A DNA stretch of 64,000 nt from positions 124,001 through 188,000 of the forward strand of contig NZ_FWZT01000009.1 in NCBI RefSeq assembly GCF_900177345.1, in the 5' to 3' direction. Numbering within the stretch: the stretch's first letter is position 1; each line of letters begins with the position of its first letter. Positions 34,701-43,307 of the stretch are shown here, piece by piece. A program made the translations under genes and the position numbers. The notes under the pieces were generated by a model. That model did no database searches, was not told where the DNA came from, and saw only the letters and a program-made list of their open reading frames with translations. The DNA is from Pseudobacteriovorax antillogorgiicola. Lineage in GTDB: Bacteria > Bdellovibrionota_B > Oligoflexia > Oligoflexales > Oligoflexaceae.

Positions 34701-35777
34701 CTAGCCTTGACCAAAGCCTCTCAGAGCTAGCTCTAAATCTTTCTTATTGGTAGCATGCTGGATTGCTGTCTGCTCAGTAATGATACCTTTCTTTACGAAA
34801 AATAATAGAGACTGATCAAAGCTTTGCATGCCGTAGGAGCGCTTGCCATTTCTAATGGCATCTTTAAGAATTCGAAAGTCTTCTCCCTTTTGGATTTCTT
34901 CCCGAACAAGTTCATTTGAGGCAAGTATTTCCATAGCTGGAACAAGCCCTCGCTGGTCAGCTTTTGGAATCAGTCTTTGGGAAACGATGTAGTTGAGTGT
35001 TTGAGAAAGCATGATGCGCAGCGAATCGTGTTGATGAGGAGGAAAGTACGACAGAAGCCGTGTGAGGCTTTCCACAGCATCCATGGTATGAAGCGTTGAA
35101 AGAACTAGGTGCCCTGTTTCTGCAGCCATGAGTGCCGTTTCCGTTGTTTCTCGATCACGAAGCTCGCCCACAAGAATGACATCAGGATTCTGTCGTAAGG
35201 CGCTACGAAGAGCTGATTCGAAGTCTAGTGTATCAGTGCCGATCTCTCGTTGATTGATGGTGGCTTTCTTCTCTTTAAAAACAAACTCAATGGGGTCTTC
35301 GATTGTTATGATATGAGCAGCTCTGGTGGTATTGATTTTTTCGATGATCGAAGCTAAAGTTGTCGACTTGCCACTGCCAGTAGCGCCCGTGACCAAGATT
35401 AAACCACGCTGGAGCTTAGGAAACTCTTTCATTATCGACGGCAACTGGAGCTCTTCCATCGTTCGGATGTGAGAGTTGATGACTCGCAATACCAAACCAT
35501 ATTTTTGCATCTGCCTAAATAAATTGACACGAAATCGATTACCTTCGGAAGTGGTATAGGAAAAGTCAAGATCGACTAATTCATGAAGCTTTACTTTCAG
35601 GTGTTGAGGCACCAGAGCACTGATCCAGTCTTGCATGAGAGCAGCATCGATGGTTTCCCCATCTGTCAGAGTAAGGAGTTCGCCATTAAATCTAAATCTG
35701 GGAATTGAACCGGTTTTTAAAATGACATCACTGGCACCGCCACGGACCGCTACTTTGAGAATTTTCTCAAGCTTCAT
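34701..35777 (-). CDS. pilT: Type IV pilus retraction ATPase, PilT family
   Basis: The 358-residue hexameric ATPase retracts type IV pili. Walker A GATGSGKST is at 131-139, the Asp box is IITIEDPIEFVF, Walker B is VILVGELRDRETTETAL, and the His box is GHLVLSTLHTMDAVES. The C-terminal part (GMQSFDQSLLFFVKKG) is like PilT or PilU. I cannot distinguish PilT from PilU by eye; no second copy is nearby. The ATG at 35777 has AAGGAG upstream. It overlaps the 3' end of the metalloprotease gene upstream by 11 bases, so the two may be co-transcribed. Other pil genes are outside the window. Confidence 0.85.
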   Translation of the reverse strand: MKLEKILKVAVRGGASDVILKTGSIPRFRFNGELLTLTDGETIDAALMQDWISALVPQHLKVKLHELVDLDFSYTTSEGNRFRVNLFRQMQKYGLVLRVINSHIRTMEELQLPSIMKEFPKLQRGLILVTGATGSGKSTTLASIIEKINTTRAAHIITIEDPIEFVFKEKKATINQREIGTDTLDFESALRSALRQNPDVILVGELRDRETTETALMAAETGHLVLSTLHTMDAVESLTRLLSYFPPHQHDSLRIMLSQTLNYIVSQRLIPKADQRGLVPAMEILASNELVREEIQKGEDFRILKDAIRNGKRSYGMQSFDQSLLFFVKKGIITEQTAIQHATNKKDLELALRGFGQG

Positions 35778-37440
35778 TCCCACTCCTTCTAATCCATAGA
35801 AGCAGTGGCAGGGTTAACAATAGCAGACTCCACGAAGACGACCCTCTGAGGCCAATAGCACCACAAGCCAGGTCGTTATCGAATTCGGATTGATCGTTAG
35901 AATCTTCCGTCGCAAAGCGAATGATTTCCTTGTCTTTCAGATCGCAGCCTTGATTGCCCGTAACGGAAACGGCCTCATAGAGACCCCGATCGAGGCTAAG
36001 CTCTAGAATTTTACAAACATTTTGGCCATCTTTCAGTTCCTTGTCCGAGATCACGAGAGCTAGCACAGCGTCAGAGAGTTGAGCCTGGCTTGGCCAATAG
36101 TTAAGAGAATCTGTAATAATTTCCAATGCATCAGAACCTAGGTCTCGATAAAGATCCCATAGGATTGCTGACCAAAACTGACCCAGAAGATGAGAACCAC
36201 GGTAACTTGCTTCGAGGTCGTGCTTTCTATCTGACTCAATCTCTGCAGTTCTAAGGTATGGGCTGCCAACTAGGATCGACTCTGCAAGGTACGGGTCGTC
36301 ATTTAGAACATAAGCGAAAAAATCAGCAGTTCCTTCATGCAAGGTTAGAGACTCGCCCCAAGTGGCTGTGAGAAACTTATAGATAATGTGATGGCTATAC
36401 TCATGAATTAGAACGTCACTATCGCGATTCAGGTACTGCATAAAAATATTATCAGCAACCCCAATATGGATCGAACCGACATCTTGCTCGCTGATAGCTG
36501 GTAGGTACATTGCATTGTTGTCGAGGTAAGTGTGAGTGAAAACGTCAATTCTTGGATCCTCTTCCAAAGGAAAGTACTGTCCAAAAAATTCACGAGCCCG
36601 TTCGAGAGTGTAGTAGGCTTGTACCTGATCGAAAAGCTCTTCGTTCTCGGGGTCGTAGTCGAATAAGTTTTCGCTGGCAACCGCTCGATCGCTCAGGATA
36701 TCGGCACCGTATACTGAGAACCTTTGGCCATCAAGGTGATCTTGATCGGTGCTTAGATTTTCAATGCTTACTTTTTCGAGTTCGGATTGGAGGGGATTCT
36801 CAAGAAAAGAAAAGCCTTCATAGGCTTGCAGATGAAGGGGTACATGGGCTAGGGCTTCCCCTGTAAACCCGTGGTAAAGGCCTTCCCAAGGCAGCCCTCG
36901 CTCGTCTTTAAACCGATAGAGATAAGCTGGCACTAGGTGATTTTCGCCATGTATATAGTAGTAGACCAGTTTGCCTGGTTGAACCATGGAATAAGATATC
37001 ATCTGTTCACGGACCACCGCTTCGTCGAGAACTCCCTCGCTCGAATCAAAGGAGGCACCTGCACCAGGAATCGCTCCCTGGACAAGGACAACTTGATCAC
37101 GGCGTCCATGACTGGATATGAAAGCCCCGTAAACCGGCAGCCCGTGACAGATGATATGAAATCGCTGATGTTGATATGCCCTCTGACCGACCCATAATTT
37201 TTTGGTTTGGATGGAGCAGGTATCCCATGGGGAACCTGCATGCGTTAAAACCTCTAAAGCGCTTGCATTAGAACTAGAGTTGCGCAAACTTAACGTTGTG
37301 CGTAAGTGTGGGGATAACTTAGGATGAGAAAAACCGAGTAGGGTCGGAGAGGGTATATCAAAATCAGCAATATGATATTGAATACCAAAAGCTGATGTCG
37401 AACTTGTAAATAAAAGTATGGCGAAAGTCGTTAGTCGCAT
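35767..37440 (-). CDS. Secreted metalloprotease with C-terminal membrane anchor
   Basis: The product of about 557 residues has a signal peptide (LTTFAILLFTSSTSAFG). The peptidase site is HEYSHHII, an HExxH motif, with a third-ligand Glu in LHEGTADFFAYV 17-20 residues later, which is gluzincin-like (fungalysin/M4-type arrangement). The N-terminal part is probably a prodomain. The last 32 residues contain CGAIGLRGSSSWS, then a hydrophobic stretch (SLLLLTLPLLLWI) and Arg-Arg. This tripartite tail resembles MYXO-CTERM-type sorting signals, so the enzyme is probably anchored at the cell surface. The start may be ATG 37440 or the GTG just upstream. It is probably co-transcribed with pilT. Confidence 0.8.
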   Translation of the reverse strand: MRLTTFAILLFTSSTSAFGIQYHIADFDIPSPTLLGFSHPKLSPHLRTTLSLRNSSSNASALEVLTHAGSPWDTCSIQTKKLWVGQRAYQHQRFHIICHGLPVYGAFISSHGRRDQVVLVQGAIPGAGASFDSSEGVLDEAVVREQMISYSMVQPGKLVYYYIHGENHLVPAYLYRFKDERGLPWEGLYHGFTGEALAHVPLHLQAYEGFSFLENPLQSELEKVSIENLSTDQDHLDGQRFSVYGADILSDRAVASENLFDYDPENEELFDQVQAYYTLERAREFFGQYFPLEEDPRIDVFTHTYLDNNAMYLPAISEQDVGSIHIGVADNIFMQYLNRDSDVLIHEYSHHIIYKFLTATWGESLTLHEGTADFFAYVLNDDPYLAESILVGSPYLRTAEIESDRKHDLEASYRGSHLLGQFWSAILWDLYRDLGSDALEIITDSLNYWPSQAQLSDAVLALVISDKELKDGQNVCKILELSLDRGLYEAVSVTGNQGCDLKDKEIIRFATEDSNDQSEFDNDLACGAIGLRGSSSWSLLLLTLPLLLWIRRSGNEA

Positions 37441-37636
37441 CACAAATACGTCCCTGTACAATGAGATAAATGTCTCTGCCAGTCTCAGAAGAGGTTTCGG
37501 GATTCATCAAAATTTCATTAGAAAAAAGACTCTAAGTCGAAATTAGAAAAGAAAAATCAAGAGCTTGTGATTGAGGCTGGGAAGAAGGCCCATTTCAGAC
37601 TAAAATGATAAAGATCCCAAAAGGAGGAATAGTTCC

Positions 37637-38068
37637 ATGAGTGGAAGAATAAATATTAGTTTTATTCAATGCTTATCGCTGATTCTGAGCTTTTGCTGGA
37701 CGCCTCTTGCTGAAGCGTTCGAAATTTCCCAGCTGCCGAGGGGGAAATCGGTGACACTGCCGCGCCCAGCATTAACTCTGGTTCCCTTAGATACAAAGGT
37801 TAGGCTCACGTCGACTGACCGTCAGCAGACTATCAAACTGACCTCAGTATCAAAGCGAGGACGAAGTATTCCCTTTACCATTGCGATTTATGACAATCTT
37901 TCGGAAAAGGTGCGGTATGTGAAGTTAAAGCCAGGGGGTAGTATGGTTTACAGCTTTCGTGGAATGAATACGATTGAAGTCGTGCCTCTGGTTCCCAAGC
38001 AGGCGTCTAATGCGTCTCATGCGCGATTGCAGGTAGAGAGTAACCGACCCCTTGGGATCGGTCGTTAA
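37637..38068 (+). CDS. Small exported beta-rich protein
   Basis: The 143-residue product has a signal peptide (residues 1-29, cleavage near AEA) and a beta-strand-rich mature part with many Lys, Arg, Thr and Val residues. No family is recognised. An AAAGGAGG RBS precedes the ATG, which suggests strong translation. A hairpin overlaps the end. It is convergent with another small exported protein. Confidence 0.6.
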   Translation: MSGRINISFIQCLSLILSFCWTPLAEAFEISQLPRGKSVTLPRPALTLVPLDTKVRLTSTDRQQTIKLTSVSKRGRSIPFTIAIYDNLSEKVRYVKLKPGGSMVYSFRGMNTIEVVPLVPKQASNASHARLQVESNRPLGIGR

Positions 38069-38079
38069 TTGAATTTTTT
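38043..38079 (+). terminator. Terminator overlapping the gene end
   Basis: The stem ACCGA / TCGGT, with an inner CCC/GGG, spans the last codons and a T-run (38074-38079) follows 12 bases after. The distance from stem to T-run is long, so strength is uncertain. Confidence 0.45.
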
Positions 38080-38097
38080 GGCTAGTTCAATCGGTAG

Positions 38098-38505
38098 CTA
38101 TATTTTTTTCTCGCCATCATCGTGCATTTTCACGAGATGGCTCAGCTTTGAGATCAACGACTTCTTGAAAAGACGACCGAGCTTTCGTGAAGCTTGATTG
38201 GTATCAGGCACCAGAATTACATATCGTTCCGTTCGCTCCAGTGCTTCGAAACACTCCAGCTTATACTGTACATAGTTTTTCTTTTGCGTGGTGTGATGTT
38301 CACAACGGAGTCCTTCTAATTTAAGAGAGCGAACCATCGTTTCTTCAATAAGCTTAGCAGCTCGAAGATCTCCATCGATTGGGCTCATCTGTTCGACACG
38401 GCATGATCCATTCTCGCAGATCATAACATTAACGCGATCGTCCTTACTTTGACCATATGTTGTCGTCACAAACGACATCGCAATTGCGAAAACAATTTTT
38501 TTCAT
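38098..38505 (-). CDS. Small exported protein
   Basis: The 135-residue product has a signal peptide (KKIVFAIAMSFVTTTYG) and four cysteines in CENGSC, RCEHH and ECFEAL, likely disulfides. No family is recognised. GGAGG lies seven bases before the ATG. Two strong hairpins lie 48-95 bases upstream in its probable 5' leader. Confidence 0.6.
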   Translation of the reverse strand: MKKIVFAIAMSFVTTTYGQSKDDRVNVMICENGSCRVEQMSPIDGDLRAAKLIEETMVRSLKLEGLRCEHHTTQKKNYVQYKLECFEALERTERYVILVPDTNQASRKLGRLFKKSLISKLSHLVKMHDDGEKKI

Positions 38506-38552
38506 TTCACTTCCTCCATCTAAGACTCTCTTCGGTACCGAGGCGGCAGATT

Positions 38553-38600
38553 GCTAAGAAGATTTCTTAGCCAGAAGTAAGGACTGCAACAGATCCTTAC
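38553..38600. other. Two consecutive perfect hairpins upstream of a small exported gene
   Basis: GCTAAGAA/TTCTTAGC (8-bp stem, 3-base loop, 38553-38571) and GTAAGGA/TCCTTAC (7-bp stem, 10-base loop, 38577-38600) are separated by only 5 bases. They could be a structured leader of the minus-strand gene, a small RNA, or terminator-like elements. Confidence 0.55.
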
Positions 38601-38940
38601 GCGTGCAGTATGATTCACTTGTAAAGGCTTGATCTTGGGCTTTTTGAGTGTAAAGTTTTTGGGCTTTCTCAATAATCTTAGGGCTATTTTATACGCGGAT
38701 TTTTTTAAGATGAAAATCTTTGGCTGAAAAAATGATGTGATTTAGACTTGTTTATATTAATAAAATTAATAATTTATATTAGGTCGAGTGACTCGGGGGC
38801 GGGAGCTAGTACAAATGGATCTTCCGCAGCTGTGTAGGGCTATTGGGTAGAGCCCGTTGATTTCGTAAACTCCAACTGCCTCACCAAAAAAAATCTGCTA
38901 CTCTACCCATTCAATTAAGCCAATCAATACGGAGCAAGCC
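38601..38940. other. AT-rich intergenic region ahead of the peptide-ABC ATPases
   Basis: About 340 bases without a gene. There are repeats of the type GGGCTTTTT/GGGCTTTC near 38636-38690 and an AT-rich stretch (38745-38782) of TATATTAAT-like sequence that is a likely promoter region for the downstream ATPase genes. No RNA gene was recognised. Confidence 0.5.
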
Positions 38941-39939
38941 TTGTCAGACGTGATCTTGAGAGTCCAAGATCTGGTCACCAGCTTTCAAACCGAGTCTGGT
39001 AAACTAACCGCTTTGGACGGAGTCAGTTTTGAAGTTCGAAAGGGAAGAACCCTTGGAGTCGTTGGGGAGTCAGGAAGTGGCAAGTCGGTGACGTCCTTGT
39101 CCATCATGGGCTTGCTACCAAAGCCCGCGGGACGTATTGAGAGAGGAGTCGTGGAGTTTCATGGGAAGGATCTCACAAAACTCTCCCTAGCAGAGATGTA
39201 TAGGGTGCGTGGCAACCAGGTCTCGATGATCTTTCAGGAGCCGATGACCGCTCTAAACCCAGTCAAAAAAGTTGGGCGCCAACTCCAAGAAGTGTTCGAT
39301 CTGCATTTTCCAAGTTTAAATCCCAAAGAAGCCCAAGAGCGCGTTGTGGCTCTTCTTGATAAGGTTGGAATTCCCTCGCCAGAGCAGCGAGCCAAAGAAT
39401 ATCCCCATCAACTCTCTGGCGGTATGCGCCAACGAGCGATGATTGCCATGGCTCTTGCATGTGAACCAGAAATCTTGATTGCAGATGAGCCGACGACGGC
39501 CTTGGACGTCACTATCCAGGCTCAGATTTTAGATCTGATGAAGGACTTGCAGGAAAGCCAAGGTATGTCGGTCATTTTCATCACTCACGACCTGGGTGTG
39601 ATTGCTGAGGTATGTGATGATGTGATCGTTATGTATGGCGGTCAGGTTTTAGAGTCAGCGCCTGTTGACCGGCTTTTTGAAAAACCTCACCATCCGTACA
39701 CCCAGGGCCTTCTAGCATCCATTCCACGGTTGGAGCAGGTGCGCAAAACCCAGCTAAAGACCATCGAAGGAATGGTGCCATCACTGCAAAACATGCCTCA
39801 AGGGTGCCGCTTCGAAAATCGCTGCCCGTTTGCCATCCCCCGCTGCAAGGAAGAGTCGCCGGTTTTTGAGCAGGTGAGCGGTGACCATCAAGTACGTTGC
39901 TTTCGCTGGCAAGAGATTGAAGAAGGAAAATCAGAATGA
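38941..39939 (+). CDS. Peptide-ABC transporter ATPase (DppD/OppD-type)
   Basis: The 332-residue ATPase energises import of peptides. Walker A is GESGSGKS (about 42-49), the signature [16 protein letters not shown] is present, and Walker B is [12 protein letters not shown]. The C-terminal oligopeptide-type extension has [14 protein letters not shown]. The TTG start is supported by GGAG seven bases upstream. The next gene overlaps by four bases. The matching permeases and binding protein are about 8 kb away on the other strand (yejA-yejE-yejB). Confidence 0.85.
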   Translation: MSDVILRVQDLVTSFQTESGKLTALDGVSFEVRKGRTLGVVGESGSGKSVTSLSIMGLLPKPAGRIERGVVEFHGKDLTKLSLAEMYRVRGNQVSMIFQEPMTALNPVKKVGRQLQEVFDLHFPSLNPKEAQERVVALLDKVGIPSPEQRAKEYPHQLSGGMRQRAMIAMALACEPEILIADEPTTALDVTIQAQILDLMKDLQESQGMSVIFITHDLGVIAEVCDDVIVMYGGQVLESAPVDRLFEKPHHPYTQGLLASIPRLEQVRKTQLKTIEGMVPSLQNMPQGCRFENRCPFAIPRCKEESPVFEQVSGDHQVRCFRWQEIEEGKSE

Positions 39940-40922
39940 CACTGCTAGAAGTGAAGGACCTGAAAAAACACTTTCCCATTCACGGTGGGATTTTTTATCA
40001 GCAAGTGGCAACGGTTCATGCAGTTGATGGAGTGAGCTTTGATGTCAAGCCAGGGGAAGTGCTGGGCTTAGTGGGTGAGTCGGGGTGTGGTAAGTCGACC
40101 GTCGGCCGAACAATTTTGAATCTCCACCAGGCTACATCTGGTGAGGTTAGGTTCGGTGGCAAAGACTTAGGCAGCTTAAGTCATCGTGAGATGCTGGGGG
40201 TGCGACGCAATTTGCAAATGATCTTCCAAGATCCGTTCGAGTCGCTTAATCCGCGACACTCCATAGGCCAGATCCTAGAAGAGCCGTTTATCATCCACAG
40301 AAACCTTGATGAAGCAGGGCGGAAGGCTCGTGTCGTGGAACTTCTAGAACGAGTGGGGCTACCAGGTAGTTATACACATCGCTATCCTCACGAGTTCTCA
40401 GGAGGGCAACGCCAAAGAATTGGTATTGCCCGTGCCATATCTCAGCACCCTAAGCTCATCGTCTGCGATGAGCCTGTATCAGCGTTGGATGTATCAATCC
40501 AATCCCAAGTGGTTAATTTGCTGCTTGAGCTCCAGAAAGAACTCAATCTTGCCTATGTATTTATCGCCCATGATCTCGCCGTGGTGAAACATATCTCAGA
40601 TCGGGTCGCAGTGATGTACTTAGGAAAGATCGTGGAGCTAACCGATGCTGAACGGATTTACAAGCAGCCATTGCACCCCTATACCCAAGCCTTGATTTCA
40701 GCAATACCTATCCCTGATCCCAAGGTGAAACGGGAGCGCATCAAACTCAAGGGCGACGTGCCGTCACCGATCAATCCGCCGAGTGGATGCCGGTTTCGAA
40801 CCAGATGCTATATGGCCGAGGAGCGTTGCGCTAAGGAAGAGCCAGCACTGCGATTTATGGGGAGCGGCGACAGTGGCCATCAAGTGGCTTGCCACTTTGC
40901 AGAGAAGTTTCTTTCGACCTGA
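39936..40922 (+). CDS. Peptide-ABC transporter ATPase (DppF/OppF-type)
   Basis: The 328-residue ATPase partners the preceding one: two-domain importers of this class use a D/F pair. Walker A is GESGCGKS, signature SGGQRQRIGIARAI, Walker B is LIVCDEPVSALD, followed by the C-terminal DppF-type domain with CRFRTRCY. In E. coli the Yej system uses one fused ATPase (YejF), so two separate ATPases would be the unfused version if they serve the Yej permeases. It overlaps the upstream gene by four bases (ATGA). Confidence 0.88.
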   Translation: MTLLEVKDLKKHFPIHGGIFYQQVATVHAVDGVSFDVKPGEVLGLVGESGCGKSTVGRTILNLHQATSGEVRFGGKDLGSLSHREMLGVRRNLQMIFQDPFESLNPRHSIGQILEEPFIIHRNLDEAGRKARVVELLERVGLPGSYTHRYPHEFSGGQRQRIGIARAISQHPKLIVCDEPVSALDVSIQSQVVNLLLELQKELNLAYVFIAHDLAVVKHISDRVAVMYLGKIVELTDAERIYKQPLHPYTQALISAIPIPDPKVKRERIKLKGDVPSPINPPSGCRFRTRCYMAEERCAKEEPALRFMGSGDSGHQVACHFAEKFLST

Positions 40923-41004
40923 GTTTCTAACATTACGACTTTGCTAGAAAAAGCTAAAATACTCTGATAACACAGAACGGATAAGATTGATCCATGGAGG
41001 AGTT

Positions 41005-41712
41005 ATGAAGCGTTATCTGTTGATTCTGAGTGTTTTCCTAGGAGCCTGCAGTCCGCAGCAAAAGCAAGCTGAAGGACCCCAGCACTGCCAGATCAATCCT
41101 GGCAAATACGATGTGCAAACAGCAACCTTTTTACGCAGTGCTCAAAAGTATGAGCTTTTCGTTTTGGGTGCCCAAAGCTGTGTCAAGCAACCACTAGAAA
41201 TTGGTAACCTTCAGCTGGCACAGCTCAACAGCGAGGGTGACGCAAAAGAGGCGAAGGTTGAGATCCGAGGCGATAGCAATATTCTATATATGAGCAAGAG
41301 CTTTACCATTGACCTCGTCAATGAAACTGTTGGTGCGGATGGTCAAGTGATGCGAGAACAGTCTATGTGGGCACCGTTTCTCGCCGGTGCAGCAGGTGCG
41401 ATGGCAGGGCAAATGATTGGTAATGCCTTCTTTAATAAGCCTCGCTATTACCAACCACCTGTGATGCAGCCTGGGCAAAGCAGTGCCACAGGCATTGGTG
41501 GCTATGGCAGTACGCCCCAAGAAGCGAAGTCGTCCTACCAAAATACTTTGTCTAAGTCGAATCTAAGCCCACAGCCTGGGTCACAGCTTAGCCAAAACCC
41601 AAAGGCCTTGCCTGCAGCGAAGGAAAAACCAGCAAACTCCAATCAGGCCCGCAAAGGCTTGTTTAAAAGTCGAACGGGAAAGAAGAGTTTTCGAATGAAG
41701 AGACGTCGTTAA
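41005..41712 (+). CDS. Lipoprotein with glycine-zipper segment
   Basis: The 235-residue product has a lipobox LGAC (about residues 11-14) and a short glycine-zipper stretch (FLAGAAGAMAGQMIGNAFF), which can insert in membranes. A Pro/Gln/Ser-rich region follows, and the last 20 residues are strongly basic (RKGLFKSRTGKKSFRMKRRR). The ATG at 41005 has GGAGGAG upstream. No family is recognised. Confidence 0.65.
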   Translation: MKRYLLILSVFLGACSPQQKQAEGPQHCQINPGKYDVQTATFLRSAQKYELFVLGAQSCVKQPLEIGNLQLAQLNSEGDAKEAKVEIRGDSNILYMSKSFTIDLVNETVGADGQVMREQSMWAPFLAGAAGAMAGQMIGNAFFNKPRYYQPPVMQPGQSSATGIGGYGSTPQEAKSSYQNTLSKSNLSPQPGSQLSQNPKALPAAKEKPANSNQARKGLFKSRTGKKSFRMKRRR

Positions 41713-41725
41713 AGGGGGCTTTGCA

Positions 41726-41746
41726 AAGGGTCCCTAAGGGACCCTT
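41726..41746. terminator. Palindromic terminator between convergent genes
   Basis: AAGGGTCCCT / AGGGACCCTT is almost perfectly palindromic and lies between the ends of the lipoprotein and porin genes. It could stop transcription from both sides. No long T-tract follows. Confidence 0.55.
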
Positions 41747-41751
41747 AGAGA

Positions 41752-43029
41752 CTAGTTGATATTGATCTCATAGTTCAAGCGAACAAAGTGAGTGCTCTTT
41801 GCGGTTTTTGTCGAAAAGAACTGGGTTTCTTTATCCTTGATCACTTCGCCAACGGCAAGGGTGATCACAGGGTTGTTAAATGTCGCGTTGTCCATGTTGT
41901 AATTGAGAAGACCAGCCCAGCGTGTGGTACCAGTGTTCTCTGCCCAGGCAAAGTTTTGACGAATGGCATCGCCTTCCTCAAGGACTGAACGACGAGCATA
42001 CTCGACGCCACCTGTGAGGTTACTCGTAATCGCCATCTGAGGGCGGACGATTAGGTCTGCGAAAGCCCATTTCATCTCATCATCGCTCAGTGTTTCACTA
42101 GGGTCTTTGCCCATGTGCTGCTGTGCAATTGCAGACCAGTAAAGGCCAACGCTACCAGACTTCCAGTCGCCGTTCCATTGCACGAGATACTTCTTCGCTG
42201 CAAAGTCTGGATCGAATTGGTTGAAAACTGTGCCCATACCACCGCGAGTTACATAGCCTTTAGAGTAGTGGGCGAGGAACTGATTATACAAGCCGCCGCC
42301 TAGAACAGTGTCGCCCCAGCGCTGATAGGAAATACCAGCAAGGTAGCCGTGGGTCCGGTCTTCTACATTGGTGGTTGCAGACGATGTACGCATGGTCTGC
42401 TGAAGCTCTAGATTGGTTTTGATCATGCCGTTACTGAGTGGAAATTCAACCTTGTTGATAACAACATTCACATTGTCTTGAAAGTCTGCGCTATTATCTT
42501 CATTGGTAAATGAGTTTTCAAAAGTACCATAAGCAAACTCTAGGTTGATCGGGCCTAGTCGCTCAAATCGAATACCACCACCGTAAAGATCGAGGTTGTC
42601 AAAGTTAAACGCTCGTGTGAGATACTCGGCTTCACTTCGGTAAGGCCTTGATCCGAACCAGATGCTGTTATCGCCAAAGTAATAGGTAAGGTAGGCCAGA
42701 CGCTCATTAACTGGTGTTCGTGTAAAACCGTTGGATTCATAGTTGCGGTTGTTGTCAGCAACTTCAACACCGTAGGTAAACTTAAATTGCTCACCATACT
42801 CTGCATCAAGTGTGATCTCTGTCAGTGGGTCTGAAAAGAGGTTGGACTCTTGGTTCCATGGACCCAGATTCCACTCATTACCATAAGCGGTTGTTCTTGA
42901 TCGGCTAAAATCGCTATCTAGGGTGATACCGCCACGTGCGTAGATATGAGGCGTAAATTTCCAAGGTCCAGCAGCCAAGCTAGGGGATGCTGCTCCAAGT
43001 AAAGCAAGTCCAAGTATTTTGTTTTTCAC
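41752..43029 (-). CDS. LamB-like outer-membrane porin
   Basis: The 425-residue protein has a signal peptide (LGLALLGAASPSLA) and ends in a short strand with Asn (RLNYEININ), not the usual terminal Phe. The body is beta-strand-rich. The segment DNSIWFGSRPYRSEAEYLTRAFNF resembles the maltoporin signature around GSTIWAGKRFYQRHD, and IYARGGI near the start resembles HGYARSGI of LamB. Together they suggest a sugar-selective porin, but no maltose genes are near. The assignment is moderate. It stands alone, with an AGGAGTGAAAGGTG-like RBS region. Confidence 0.6.
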   Translation of the reverse strand: MKNKILGLALLGAASPSLAAGPWKFTPHIYARGGITLDSDFSRSRTTAYGNEWNLGPWNQESNLFSDPLTEITLDAEYGEQFKFTYGVEVADNNRNYESNGFTRTPVNERLAYLTYYFGDNSIWFGSRPYRSEAEYLTRAFNFDNLDLYGGGIRFERLGPINLEFAYGTFENSFTNEDNSADFQDNVNVVINKVEFPLSNGMIKTNLELQQTMRTSSATTNVEDRTHGYLAGISYQRWGDTVLGGGLYNQFLAHYSKGYVTRGGMGTVFNQFDPDFAAKKYLVQWNGDWKSGSVGLYWSAIAQQHMGKDPSETLSDDEMKWAFADLIVRPQMAITSNLTGGVEYARRSVLEEGDAIRQNFAWAENTGTTRWAGLLNYNMDNATFNNPVITLAVGEVIKDKETQFFSTKTAKSTHFVRLNYEININ

Positions 43030-43307
43030 CTTTCACTCCTTCATCTAATGATCTATGCCCAAATAGTGCAGGCTTCGCAGCGTCAAAAAATATGCATCGA
43101 AGCTGTGGGTTTATAGCACTAAACTTAGGAACTGGTAAGAAATTTCTAAAATTACAAGATAGCCCTTAAAAAGTTTTATATTCACAATGAATAAGGGCTA
43201 AAATCACGGGTGATATGTGGGAATCTTACGACTTTATTGTAGAATTAGGCTCGACTTTCTATGATGTTATCGGACACTCTTGACGTAATATAACTGAGAA
43301 TCAAATT

